This document shows positions 37,281 through 49,612 of a DNA stretch of 64,000 nt, piece by piece. The DNA is from Lutjanus erythropterus (Eukaryota > Chordata > Actinopteri > Lutjaniformes > Lutjanidae), in the NCBI GenBank assembly GCA_020091685.1, contig CM034603.1:38168310-38232309 (forward strand). Direction: 5' to 3'. A program made the position numbers and the translations under genes. Within the stretch, counting starts at the first letter, position 1, and the number at the start of each line of letters is the position of its first letter. The notes beneath the pieces were generated by a model. The model saw only the letters and a list, made by a program, of their open reading frames with translations, made no database searches and had not been told where the DNA came from.

Positions 37281-38099
37281 AGGTATGAAGGTACAACAAA
37301 ATAGATACGGCCCAAGCCTGCTGAGCACATCATCCAGAAAGTTGGATTTGTCAGTGATGAGGATAAAAAAGAAAGATCTGAAATGAAAATACAGAATGTG
37401 GGGAAAAAAAAAAATAAAAAAAACAGGAACAAGCGGCTCCTTCCACTTTACACCGACAGAACCGATGGATAAAACTACCAAACTAAGACTGAAGTTAAAA
37501 CAAAGTGTAACCGTCCTTTAGAGGGACTGAAAGCAGAGACGTGAGCTGATTTGTCCCTCTGAGGTGTCTCCACAGACTTCAGCGTGCTGCTGCAGCCTTC
37601 ACTTCTTGATGAGTCAGAGCTCAGAGTCTTACTCATCTGTTTTGTGGCTTTAAGAGCAGAGAGCTTCATGCTGACAGGTGAACGACTCGACTGTCCTGAA
37701 CCGCTGCAGTTACATAACCAGGCTGAGACCGAGTGACGGACACCTTCACGTCCACTCCTGAGCTGCTGCACTGCACAGGACAGCAGGAGACGGGTCTGAC
37801 ACGTCCTGGGTGTCAAGTCTGATCAGTTTATTGATTAATCCATGGCAGGACATTCATCTAAAACATCTGATTACTGATAAACTGCTTTCTAAACATCTAA
37901 ATCTTCCTCCACGTTCACAAAAGAAATATCACCGAGGTTATCTTAACGTTTAGATTCTTCTTCGTAAATTAAACCCAGACTGCAAACAGCTAGCTGGCTG
38001 TGCTAACGCTAATGCTCGATGAGCAGGAGCAACAGTTCAGAGTTTATAACGAAAGTCACTGCAGAGTCACATGGACACTGTGTGCTGAGAACAACACCT

Positions 38100-38113
38100 G
38101 TAACCATGGTAAC
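38100..38113. promoter_or_regulatory. RFX X-box palindrome
   Basis: GTAACCATGGTAAC, a near-perfect palindrome fitting GTNRCCNNRGYAAC. Confidence 0.45.
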
Positions 38114-38308
38114 CATACACAACAAAGACGGCAGCCAATGGAACCTCAGAAACATTAAAACATTCAAACTGCATGACAAAAATGAGACTAAAAGGCCGAC
38201 AAGGGCTGAACAACTTAGAAAAAAAAATCTAAATGCCATTATTTATTATTTATTACAAATAGAATATGATTTGTGAGGCAATGATATTTTTTACATTATT
38301 ATTCATTA

Positions 38309-38571
38309 ATTTGATTGAAAAACATGTTAAAATGACTATGGTGTGATTATTTTGCAGGAATCTGCACCAAATAAATAATATTTTTTTAAGTCTTAAATGA
38401 ATGTGATGAGACAGAGACGTCCTGTCCTACCCACCAGATTCTTCAAAGCTTTTTGAGACGTTTTATCTTTAAAAAAAAATATTGCACCTCCTGCAATTTG
38501 AAAATTACAGAAAGCCAAATTGTGATTTCCATCTTTCTTTCTTTTTTATTTTTTGAATTGCGCAGCCATAA
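38309..38571 (-). mobile_element. family B TIR element, reverse copy
   Basis: 'ttgattgaaaaacatgttaa', 'atgactatggtgtgatta', 'ttgcaggaatctg' and the end 'ttgaattgcgcagccata'. Parallel to the copy at 48061. Confidence 0.75.
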
Positions 38572-39298
38572 TATCAACTGTAAATGTCTCATGTAAAATA
38601 CAAGATCACATGACTAAAAAAATGTACAATTTTGTTAAAAGACTAAAAGTGAATTAAAAGCAGGTGTCAAAATGAAAATTTAAAGGAGACATAATAAAAA
38701 CTTCATGACAAAAGGCATGAAAATTTGAAAAAAAATCCAGACTAAAATTTGACTAAAACTTCTAAAGTCTAAAAGTAGATTAAAATCATTATGTGTTGTG
38801 TGTGTGAGGTCTGCATTAAGTGTTGATTCTGTGATTTAAAGAAAATGAGAGTAAACTACCTTTTGTGTTTCACTTTGAAGATGATATAATAATTAAAAAC
38901 ACTTTGATTACCATCTTTCTATCGTGTGGAAACAGCTGTTAGCACAGATGTTTTGGATTTTGCTCTGATCCTGGTTTATTTCAGTCGCAGGTTTCAACAT
39001 GAGACCTGAAACTCTGCGACGCTGCTGCTGTAAGAAGCTCTGAACAAACTTTGAGCAGCAACTTCAAAGGGACGTTAATCTGCGTCTGAACAGGATTATC
39101 CTGCGTCTGATTGGCTGTGTGGGCCGGATCAGGTTGGCAGGTTGCCGGTCTACACGCAGCCCCGCCCGCCTGAGTCTGAACTACACAGAGAGAGTCTCCC
39201 TCCGCCGGCACAGAAGTACATTTCACACCGCTCTGATCGAACGTCGTGATCAAACGCCGTCACTGAGGGGGGTCAGACTCAGCACCACCGTCTCCTCG

Positions 39299-39312
39299 GT
39301 TACCATGGCAAC
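39299..39312. promoter_or_regulatory. RFX X-box palindrome
   Basis: GTTACCATGGCAAC, exact fit to GTNRCCNNRGYAAC, within a GC-rich 250-bp block (39110-39360) in an AT-rich intron. Confidence 0.5.
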
Positions 39313-39844
39313 TTTACCGTATTCCTGCTGGACTGTGGGAAATAACTCGACATGTGACCCCAGCTCTGGATTCAGATAAATATGTTTCTGAAAACAGTAA
39401 AAAAAAAAAATCTAACTTCTTCAGAGAAATCTGAAGGAGAAAAAGACTTAAATCAATGAGGAGTTTACTGGCTTATCACAGCGATATCAGTCTGTATCTG
39501 TCATCCTTTTTCTTAATTCAGGTTTAATTATATACCTACATTTTGCTATATATGTATTTTTATTTATTTATAGTTAAAAATATCAATGGAAGTTTACTGT
39601 TTCAGTGCCCCGATGTCATTTTGGACAATAAAGTTTTGCGTGCTGTCTGTTTAATCTTTCTTGATAAATCTGACATACTGTTAAAAGGGTAGGTGTTATC
39701 AGCTGTAGCTTCAGCTGACACCTTTTTCAGACTGCAGAAGTGTTTAAGTTGATGTTGAATTACTTTAATGAAATGTTTTTCACTGCATTATTTAAGAAGC
39801 CATGCATTTATTTACATGAATTTGAATAAATTCTAAATTCTAGA

Positions 39845-39936
39845 TTCTTCATCATTTTCTGAACTAAACAACAACTGAATTAATCAAGAAAATGACCAAC
39901 AGATTAATTGAAAATAATCACTGGCTGCAGCTCTAA
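39845..39936 (+). mobile_element. family A TIR element, 3' fragment
   Basis: 'aaacaacaactgaattaatc' to 'aataatcactggctgcagct'. Confidence 0.7.
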
Positions 39937-42615
39937 TCAGTGACCTGCCTTTTTTAAAGACACACAAACCAAATTATTTTGCCTGTACTGTTCATTAACT
40001 TGCAAAATAGTCTTAAAACATGAGAAATAATTAGAATAAGATCGTGGATTACGATTTTTGCCGTGTCGCCCATCCCTGCTTTAAAAGCCCACATCATTTG
40101 GCTTCTTGTGCTTTTTGTGTCTCTGCAGAGGGAAGACGTCACCTCCACTTTGACAGCAGTCTGCACTGAGCCAACAAACTGTGTGTGAAGGGCAACATCT
40201 CCATTCATCAGGCTGAGAGCTGCCAGCCGACTCACTGAACAGTTGGTTAATTCATGGAGGACAACAGCAGCTGCCAGAGAGGCGGCGAACAGTTAACGCT
40301 CACAGATTCAGAGGTGTGAATCTGAACAAACACTTAAACACCAACATAAAACAACAGCACACAACTGAAGCCACAACCTGGAGGAGGAAATATAACAAAT
40401 ATATAACTGATGGAGGCTGAAGACTAACAATTCACTCTTCTATGATCAGATAATCTGCAAACGCAACCACTTAGAAGAAACAAGCACTTTGATACTCGTG
40501 TGTCACTTATAAGGCATTTCTGGGATTTAAGTCCACATTGCATTTTCTGTAATCCTGCTGATGAACAAACAAACCCAACTGAAAACATGACCTAAAAAAA
40601 TCACGGTGAAGTCAGATCCACAGGAACATTTTTCAGTAAACCAAAGAATCCAAATTTCTCAACTCAAAACTGAAATTATTTATTTATTTTGGAACCATCT
40701 GGCCATGGATTTCCTGCCAGAAAACAGCTGACTGCTCCCTCTGGGTTGAGAGTTGAGAGCTGTTGTGTTGTTTTCCCCAAACCCTTCAGACTGGTTTTCA
40801 CACAGGTGTGGTTACGCTGTGTGTTACTGAAATGACATCACTGTGAGTTATGGGAGGAGCTCTGATGTACAGGAGGCACACGGCGGCTAAAAGATTGTCA
40901 AAATAGACGCCATGTGTTTGGACACGCTACAGCTTCAACACCTTCCAGCTCAAAGACTTTGTTATGAGAACCAGCTTTTATTTTTCAGATCCATCCAACC
41001 TAAACTGAACTGAAGAAACAAGACAGAGCTCGACGTTCACGCTAGTCTGCTAATCGGTGAGCTAACCAAAGTCTTCACACTCGAGACTCGACCGTAACAT
41101 GACGTCCACTGAACATTAGTCACTTTACAATAACCCGCCGCTCACTCCTCACGCCTGAACTTAACCGATCCAACCAATGAGGGCAAGGACTCGCCGTCAG
41201 AGGCAGCGTAGGACGGGTCATACCTTCATCATGGTAGGATCAGAGTGGAGCTTCATGAGGTCCAGACTCTCTGACCCTGCAGTGAGAACCAGTTGATAAT
41301 CTTGTGTAAACCTGTTCTAAGACTCGTGTTCTACTTGCTAATTTCTTTTTTTTTTTACTTCTGTTCCCTTCTCTCTTTTTTTGAAGATGTTATTCAGCCA
41401 TATTATCTTAGCTTGGAGTGGTATTTGCCTTTGTTGTTGTTGTGAGTAACCTCAGAGTCTAACAGGCTATGAATTAAATTATACACGTTCTGCATCGTTT
41501 GGATAATTGTATTCATAAACATCCAACAATTTATAACAGAACTGAAGTTATTTCAATATGTTCTCTGTGAAATCCAATCGATTCAGTGTCTTCTAGAACT
41601 TTTGTTGGCCACAGAGTTTATTTTCTGCACTTAATCCAAAGGAAAAATGTTTGTGGATGGAACCGGAGCGATAAGAACTTCAGGGTCGGCAGCACGTTAT
41701 ACTTCCTGCCCCGAACGATCACCGAAAATTTATCAGCATTTCAGGGTGTGTGAAAATTCAGGGTGGGAGTTGAGAGTCGGTATCGGTTCCTGATTGGTCA
41801 GTACAGAATAATCGATAACTACCTTGACAAATGACTCACAAAACAACTGAACTTTTCACTTCTGCCAAAAAGTTATAATAACATACCTGTTAAATCTTTT
41901 CACAGCATTTCACGTCGTGTTCTTATTTTTTACACCAAATTGTGGCGAGTTTTATCAATAAGAGCATCAATAAATAGACTACAAATCAGCATTGGTTCTC
42001 AATTGACTTATATTGTTAAATAAATGTAAAATAAATAAAAATAAATACTAATAAATATGAAATCACTTTCATTTGAATTTATTTTTCTTTTTTGTCTAAA
42101 AACAGTCACATTTTTACGTATTTTTCTATCGGATTGATGAAAACAGACATCAGTTTTCTTTGTGTTTCTGTCATCATTTCTCTTCTTTTCGTCTGCATTA
42201 TTTGGTAAAATGCTTGAACATTTTTCATGCACAGTGTTTAATGAACACGGCCCACAGTCTGACTAAATGTTCCGACTGCAGCAGTTCACACCGACAGCAG
42301 ATATTTTAGGAAACTGAGTGACGAAACACCAACTGTGACACTTTACAAAACTCTAGAACAAAAAAAAAAAACAGATTCACGCATGTAAAGTGATATTTCA
42401 CATGTGAAATTTATGTTTTCATCAAATTTAAAAAGCTTCATCACATGTGATAAAACACTGTTTTCACATTTTGTTTTCTTACATTTCACACTTGAAAAAT
42501 GTGTCGAGCTGTGAATTATGCATCACAAGTCAAACCTTTATGTGAAATGGTGTTAAATGTGTAAAATGTGTCTGTCGAGTCGACTGCTGCTTCAACGTCT
42601 CATCTTAAGAGTCAA

Positions 42616-42735
42616 TAAAGGGACAGTTCACCCTAAAATCAAACATATATATTTCTCCCCTGGCCTGCAGTGTTTTTTTTATTAATCTGGATTGTTTTGG
42701 TGCGAGTTACAGTTTTGGAAATATCGATCTCCAAT
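42616..42735 (-). repeat. interspersed repeat E, copy 3
   Basis: 'agggacagttcaccctaaaa' on the plus strand, then 'ggcctgcagtgttttt' and 'gattgttttggtgcgagtta': reverse of copies at 2247 and 23240. Confidence 0.75.
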
Positions 42736-42747
42736 ATAATGAAGCAC

Positions 42748-43045
42748 AGGGCTGCAACTAACGATTATTTTCATTGTCCATAATTCTGTCAATCATTTTC
42801 TGCTGATTTCTCTATGAATTAATTAATTCATTCATTAATCTGGTCAACATTTTTCAAGTCTTTCCTGTAATGATTATTTTCATCATTGATTAATCTGTCA
42901 AATTAGTTTCTTGATTAGTTGTTTGATCCAAGATGACGTCCTCAGATGTTTTGTTTTCTCTGCAACTCAAAGATATTCAGTTTACTGTCAGAGAGAAAGA
43001 AAGAAACCATTTAAAAATGACCCAAACTGATTAATCAGTTAATTC
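42748..43045 (-). mobile_element. family A TIR element
   Basis: Begins 'cagggctgcaactaacgatt' and runs through 'aagatattcagtttactgtc' to 'gattaatcagttaattc'. Right end less clear. Confidence 0.8.
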
Positions 43046-43779
43046 TTGTCTGGGACAAGGCTGAAAATAATATATGAAAATATACAGAATAATAAAAAAA
43101 AATAAAGCAAACCAAAATATTTCATAGATTACATATATGTCTCATATATAAATACTGGAATAATAAAAATAATGAAAGAGTGTTGGTATTAATCTTTTCT
43201 TTTTTGGTAGGACATGATGACTCCAAGGACACTTTAGAGGACTCCTTTAGACCACGGTGGAAACACAGACAATAGGCTACAGGAACCTTTTAGTTCCTTG
43301 AAAAGCAGTTCCTGGGACTCATAGTTCTGGGTACTATGGGTGGAAACGCAGCTGAAGTGACCAAACCTCTTTCCTGTTATCTGCTGGACATGAAAAGGAG
43401 CTTAAACTGTCTGGATCAAAGACACAGATTAGTGTGTGATTATAAACTGTTTGTTTTCTGCCTTCCTGGAAAAAGACTTTTGGTCTTTGAATAGTTTCTG
43501 TCTGATGGTGATGATGATATTCTGTCTGAGGATGAAGATATTTTTGGTCTCCATGAACATGCTGGTCCACCTCTGCGCTGCAGCACCAAAATGAAGACGT
43601 TTAACCATCGTGGTGCTCCGACCACAAACCGAAACCTCGCTGAGTTTTTTTATTTTTTTATTTTAAATAATACGTTTTTAAATCAGAGTTTTTCTGGAGC
43701 TGGTTGTTCATATAAATGTGTGATTTCTCCTCCTCACACTCTGTTAGTGCTGCTGAACAATACAAGACACACATCACCG

Positions 43780-43783
<4 letters not shown>

Positions 43784-43850
<67 letters not shown>
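43784..43850. repeat. (CA)n microsatellite
   Basis: About 67 bp. Confidence 0.97.
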
Positions 43851-43852
<2 letters not shown>

Positions 43853-44074
43853 TTATTCAGGTTTTTTTAAATTTACTTATGTCTGCTGAAGAGGTTTGTT
43901 CAAGCAGCGTTGAAGGAATATTTCTTAATATTTCACATTAAGAGGCTGAAATCAGACAATTTCTGGACGTGTTTTTTAAGCCTTTGGTATTACAGTTATT
44001 GATCAATCTGATGAATGATAATGATCAAAGGTTGAAAAATATTTTTCAACCTTTGACCTATTGACCCATTTTTC

Positions 44075-44308
44075 AAGTCTTTCCTGTAACGATTATTTTC
44101 ATTATCGATTAATCTGTTGACCATTTTCTCTATTAATTGATTAGTTGTTTGGTCCATAAAATGTCAGAAAATGTTGATCAGAGTCCAAGATGACGTCCTC
44201 AAATGTCGTTTTGTCTGCAAATCAAAAATAATTAAAATATGACTCAAACTCATTAAACAATTATCAAAATAGTTGGTGATTAATTTAATAATTGATTAAT
44301 AATCCTGC
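44075..44308 (-). mobile_element. family A TIR element
   Basis: 'tttcctgtaacgattatttt' to 'aaaatagttggtgattaatt'; a piece of the middle is lost. Confidence 0.8.
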
Positions 44309-45387
44309 GTTCTCTCTTTGTGCCGTCATGACCCGTCTCATCTGTCCTGACACTGGTTCGTTACACAGGTGAGTGAAGAACACCTGAACGTTCAGCTCTA
44401 CCAATCAGAGTTGAGCTCTAAAACGTGCAGACAGTATCAGTCTGCTGTTGACGGGACTCAGCACTGCAGCAGAACTCGTGTTAATCACATGCTGTCAATC
44501 ATCTCGCTGGAGGAAGTCTGACTCACTTCTCTACACAACATTTTCTGATGAGCAGCTGAGTTACTTTCTCAGAGGCTGCACTCCAGTAACACCAGGAACC
44601 GGTTTAAACACCAACTTCTCATCATCGATTAATCTGTCGATTACTTTCTCGATTAATCGATTAGTTTTTTAGCCCATAACAACCAGGTAAACTCCACCTG
44701 CTGATGAAGATCATGTGATACGACTGAAAGCTCACCAACAGCTTCTCAAAGGAACTGAACAGTTTGTCAAACTCCTGCAGCGACGATCTGATGGGAGGAT
44801 TCCTCTGTTCTCCGTCACTGTGGTGAGAACATCAGCTGACAGATGTTTACAGATGTGGAAGTGTTTTCATAAAGTGGTAGGTTGAGGCGTGAGCTGCGTC
44901 TGCAGTAATTATCCACGCTGACGGTCGTGCTTTGATTACTGATTTAATTACTGGTGGATTACATCCATGTCGAGGGCAGAGGGCACAGATTAAACCGAGA
45001 AGGCAGATTATCCTGTTGGAGTCGAGATGACGCCTTCGATGTCCATCGAACCACGTTAATAAGAGGAAGTAGTGGCCAATAATTTCATACTGTCCTTTTA
45101 GGAATCAGTTTTTAACTAAATCTATTACAGCCTGACATCTTATAGACATGAAAACATTTTTATGGACTTTCATTTTGGTGAAGCCATGAACTACACTGGA
45201 TTGAAATGGGGAATGGGACTGGGAGCGCTGGGATGGGACTGGACAGAGGACGCCTGCTGGATTCACAGCTGTCCAGAGGTCAGGTCCCGTCACTGTCGGT
45301 GCAGATGGAGGTGATCCGCAGATTAAAGTGAGGCGGCACCGACCGACAGAACTCTGTGGTCAACTATTCAAGCATCCCTTTCTTTTA

Positions 45388-45695
45388 AAGATGCAACGAT
45401 TAATTGATAATTAACTGACTGATTATTAATCAATTATTACACTAATCTCTACACAATTTATAATAATCGATTAATCAGTTTGAGTCATTTTTTAAGAGAA
45501 GAAGTCCAAATTCTCAGATTTCAGCTTCTTAAATGTGAATATTTTCTGGTTTCTTTGCTCCTCTCTGACTAAACTGAATATCTTTGAGTTGAGGACAAAA
45601 CGAGACATTTTCATTATTTTATGGACCAAACAACTAATTGATTAATGGAGAAAATGATCGACAGATTGATCGATAATGAAAATAATTGTTACAGG
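45388..45695 (+). mobile_element. family A TIR element, near full length
   Basis: 'gatgcaacgattaattgata' to 'gaaaataattgttacaggga' with every internal segment in order. A second short end-like piece follows at 45745-45800. Confidence 0.85.
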
Positions 45696-46647
45696 GATGA
45701 CGTGAAAAATAATTCCAAACATGTCTTTCAACTGGCAAGAGTGCGAGATGACTAATTAATAAATTAACTGAGAAAATGATCAACAGATTGATCGATTATG
45801 GACTATTTCTTAGGAATTCTTCTCAAAACCTGGTTCTGTTTCCAGGTGAGATCCCTGTGGGATCCTGGGGTGTTTTCATGTCGTTTTATTCATTCTATTT
45901 TTTTTTTACTTAAAAAGCTGCAGGGAGTTATTTTATTGATTGAAATGCAGCTGGTATCTCCTCGAACTCTCTGTTTTAAGATTATGTTGAAAAAGTGTGT
46001 TATAAATTTTGACACAGATTTTAATTTTTACTGCAAATGTCAAAATATCAGTTATGTGTTTCCTCATTTGATAATCATGTTTATCGGCCCTGAGAGAATC
46101 ATATCGGTTGATCCCAAATCTTCACCTGCTGAACACATGTTCAATAAGCTGCAATAAGCACCCCACACCTGCTGCTTCATCAAATCTTTAGATGACTTTC
46201 AGGTGACTATCGTCCCCAACGTCGCCTCTCTACAGAAACACAAACAGACACAACAGCTCCGTCTGAATGTTGCATGACCACAGAGCAGCAGATGGAGAAG
46301 CATCAGGAGGCTGCAGGCGAGCTGAGCGTCACGACACTCCGAGGAAACACAACGACAAACACAAAGAAGCCCAGGATTACTGTCTGAAAACAGTCGGTTT
46401 ACAGGTTCATCTCCCTCTGTGGGTCACAACGCTGCACCGTCTGAGCCCACACAGGCTAAATCTGTCTGCATCTGCGCTCCTGAACATGAACGCTCCGAGG
46501 TAAAAAGATAAAAGCTGCACTCTGGCTCCTGTACATTATTTTGAATTGTTGACATTTCAGCGCCGTCGGCAGCTGACATCAAAATTTAAACAGATCTAAA
46601 ACCACAGAGAGAAGGAGGCGGTGATGTGGACTACGCTGTGATCGTCC

Positions 46648-46770
46648 TGTAAACACATCACAGGTTCAATCGCTGCAGCAGCTACATGTCAGAGTGTCCT
46701 TGAGCGAGACACCGAACCCACTCACTGTGGATGAGAGCAGCACAAATGTAAATGTGGATGTAGGAGGCAG
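46648..46770 (+). mobile_element. tRNA-derived SINE remnant (core/tail type)
   Basis: 'aggttcaatcgctgcagc' resembles a pol III B box and is followed by 'agtgtccttgagcgagacac' and 'cgaaccca', a phrase that recurs in teleost V-SINE or core SINEs. The 5' A-box end is not visible. Confidence 0.65.
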
Positions 46771-46815
46771 TGGGGAGGTTTCCAGTGATGACACTGTCTG
46801 CCTGAAGAGAGCCTC

Positions 46816-46981
46816 TTCCTCCTCCTCCTCCTCCTCCTCCTCCTCGACAGCTCTTAGAGAGACGAGGAGGAGGAGGAGGAGGCACAGCGCCGACTCCTGC
46901 CTGCCAAAAGCTGCTATAAATAGGAGCATCACCACGGAGCGGATGTAGCAGGATGTTCAGGAGGAGGAGGAGGAGGAGGAG
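46816..46981. repeat. (TCC)n and (AGG)n tracts flanking CTATAAATAG
   Basis: A (TCC)n run near 46818-46845, (AGG)n at 46862-46882 and again at 46959-46981. Between the latter two lies CTATAAATAG (46914-46923), which fits both a TATA box and the MEF2 consensus; no exon follows it on the plus strand. Confidence 0.6.
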
Positions 46982-47465
46982 GGTTTCTGGATGATTCAGG
47001 GATGTGATGAAGAGGAACACAAGGAAGAAGATGGGAACAGCCAAGCGAGGAGTAATATCCCACTAGAATCTGACTCGCTCTATTTATTTTATCTTTTCTG
47101 TTTGTCAGTCAACTGTGCTGCTGTGAGGAAAGCTTTATTCATCATTTGATTATTTAATTATCCCTGTGAATTCTTCGAATTCATGTGAATTCTTTGACAT
47201 TTCAGCCACACAGAATCTCAGTGTATATCATGTCATCTTAACATGTTTCAAAAAACATCCTCCTCAATTTGTCCTCATGGTTTCTGTCTGTTTCTACCAG
47301 CAACTATCAAATAAAGGCAAAAAGAAAACGTGCATTTTTTTCTTCTCACTGTCTGACAGTCAGACTCAACATCCAGTTCATCAGGTCAACTTATCTCAAA
47401 CGAATCCCACATTCTCAACTTTTATCATTTTTAGAATTATCAGGATTTGTCCTGTCGTTGAGATA

Positions 47466-48030
47466 TTTGGTCAAAAATATTGTGATTTTGTCTGTATCAC
47501 CCAGCGATAATAAAACAAACTCACTTTAAGGCCTGTAACCATTGTTTACTTTTTTAATTTTGTCTGTTCTCATTTTCTCAATTGATTGATTAATTAATCT
47601 ATATTAATCTATCCCGTCATTCACCTAAAATATGTGCTCCATATGTATGGACCTATTTTTCAAGTCTTTCCTGTAACAATTATTTTCATAATAAATTAAT
47701 CTGTCAGTCATTTTCTTGATCAATCAATTAGTTGTTTGGTAAGGGAAAAAAAAATCTGTGTTTTTCCAAAGTCCAAGACGACGTCCTCAGAAACCAGAAA
47801 GAAAATCCAGAAAATATTCACATTTCAGAAACTAAAATCAGAGTTTTAGCTTTTCTGTCTTGAAAAATATGAATCAATTAACAATCAATTATTTGATTAA
47901 TCATTGGAGCTCTACTTTATTTATCATCTCAGCTGCTTTGACTCTTTGGAGCAAACAACATGTCAACGGTCACAACCGACATGATCAATAATTATCAATA
48001 TCAACTGATATGAAACTTCATGAGCGTCTG
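47466..48030. mobile_element. family C repeat split by family A
   Basis: 'attttgtctgtatcacccag' and 'aaaacaaactcactttaagg' before, 'tttatcatctcagctgcttt' and 'catgatcaataattatcaat' after the inserted family A copy. Same arrangement as 28972-29580, same orientation for C. Confidence 0.6.
47575..47915 (-). mobile_element. family A TIR element, nested in family C
   Basis: 'tttcctgtaacaattatttt' through 'ccaagacgacgtcctcag' to 'gattaatcattggagctcta'. Confidence 0.78.
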
Positions 48031-48060
48031 TGCTTCTCTAATTTTTATCTTTAGTCTTAT

Positions 48061-48262
48061 TTTGATTGAAAAACATGTTAAAATGACGATGATGTGATTT
48101 TTTTATTTTTTTTTGCAGGAATCTGAACCAGATGAAGATATTTTTTTAAAGTTTGTACAATCTGATGTTTTTTTGATAACATGTTTTGCACCTCCTTCAG
48201 TTTGAAAAAAAAGCCAGATTGCGATTTCAATGAAGTTTTGATTAATTGTGCAGCGATATAAC
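48061..48262 (-). mobile_element. family B TIR element, reverse copy
   Basis: 'ttgattgaaaaacatgttaa', 'aatgacgatgatgtgatt', 'gattaattgtgcagcga'. Confidence 0.72.
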
Positions 48263-49342
48263 ATACGCAAGTTAACATCCGACAGTTTCAGAACACTGGG
48301 GAGCCAAATTTTACATTTCAGAAAAAAATTAGATTAATTGCGCATCTCTAATTTTCATCATCAATATATTTCTGGAAAATCATGACTTTATTTCATCATC
48401 AAGCTGTGTGTCTTTTTTTCTCTCCAGTTTCTTTGTGTGTGATTTTCACTCAGTCTAAAAATAAAACTGTGTTCAGTCACGCACGTTCTCCAGCCTTCAC
48501 CACCTCAGTCTCAGGAAGAAATCCAGGGAAAACCCTGAATTAAGCCCAGATCTCTCTGAGTCTTCATCCTGACTGACTGCACGCTGTTCAGGCTGTAAAC
48601 AGTTCGGTCAGTTGTGGACGTGAGCTGAGGTCTCAACATGTGGAGCTCAGCCCTGATCAGGACTCCTGGATCAGTTCTGATCCGTGGTGAATTCGTTTGA
48701 GCTGAACGTTTTAAAAATGACAGCAGCTCACTAAATACTTCACGGCTCCACAATTGATAACTTCCGGCACAATCTATTGAGTGTGTGGTAGAGAAAGCAG
48801 TCGATGGCAGCTGATCAATGGGACTTAATTAAGACTAGTTGCGATCAAACTGCCATAGAGCAGAAGTTACAGCAGAGCGTTTAATCACAGGCGCTGTGGG
48901 AGAGCGTTCCCATCTGACCATCTAACCTCCAGTCAGAGATTTAAGAGTGTCATCTTCCCAATCCCTCAGATTAACAATACACACCAATCAAAGCCTGATC
49001 CATGCAGGACAGGCAGCAGCAATCTGAGCGCTGCCTGAGGGTTCACAGGTCAACACGGCGCTCCGCATGATACTGAAACTACAACCACCCCCCCTCAGGG
49101 GCTGTGTGACTGTCCAATCAGAGCCCGGGGACAGAAGGTCAACTGGGAGGTTCATTTCAAGTGGACTCGAGTCCGTCGCAGCGTTTCTACCACCGAGTTT
49201 ATGACGGTGAACGAACTGAAGCGATCTCACCTGAGAAGAGTCGTCACGAGAGCTGAGAACAAACACACACACTCAGGACGTTCAACTCTGACAGCCAATC
49301 AGTGACAGCTTTAAATTAAACAACCAATCACTGCTCTTCTCA

Positions 49343-49612
49343 ACAGTAATCACCAACAATTTTGATAATCGATTAATCTTTTTGAGTAATTTCTTCAGAA
49401 AATTTCAGCTTCTTAAATGTGAATATTTTCTGGTTTCTTTCCTCCTCTCTGACAGTAAACTGAATATCTTTGAGTTGAGGACAAAACGAGACATTTGACA
49501 AGATTTTTCACTATTTTCTGACATTTCATGGACCAAACAACTAATCATTTGATCAGAAAAATAATCATCAGATTAATCAATAATGAAAATAATCGTTAGT
49601 TGGCGCACTAAA
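49343..49612 (+). mobile_element. family A TIR element
   Basis: 'cagtaatcaccaacaatttt' to 'aataatcgttagttggcgca'; the first terminal end is missing. Confidence 0.82.

Noticed and set aside
45798-46157. Plus-strand 119-codon frame
   Set aside because: AT-rich, starts at the edge of repeat family A, and has no recognisable product.
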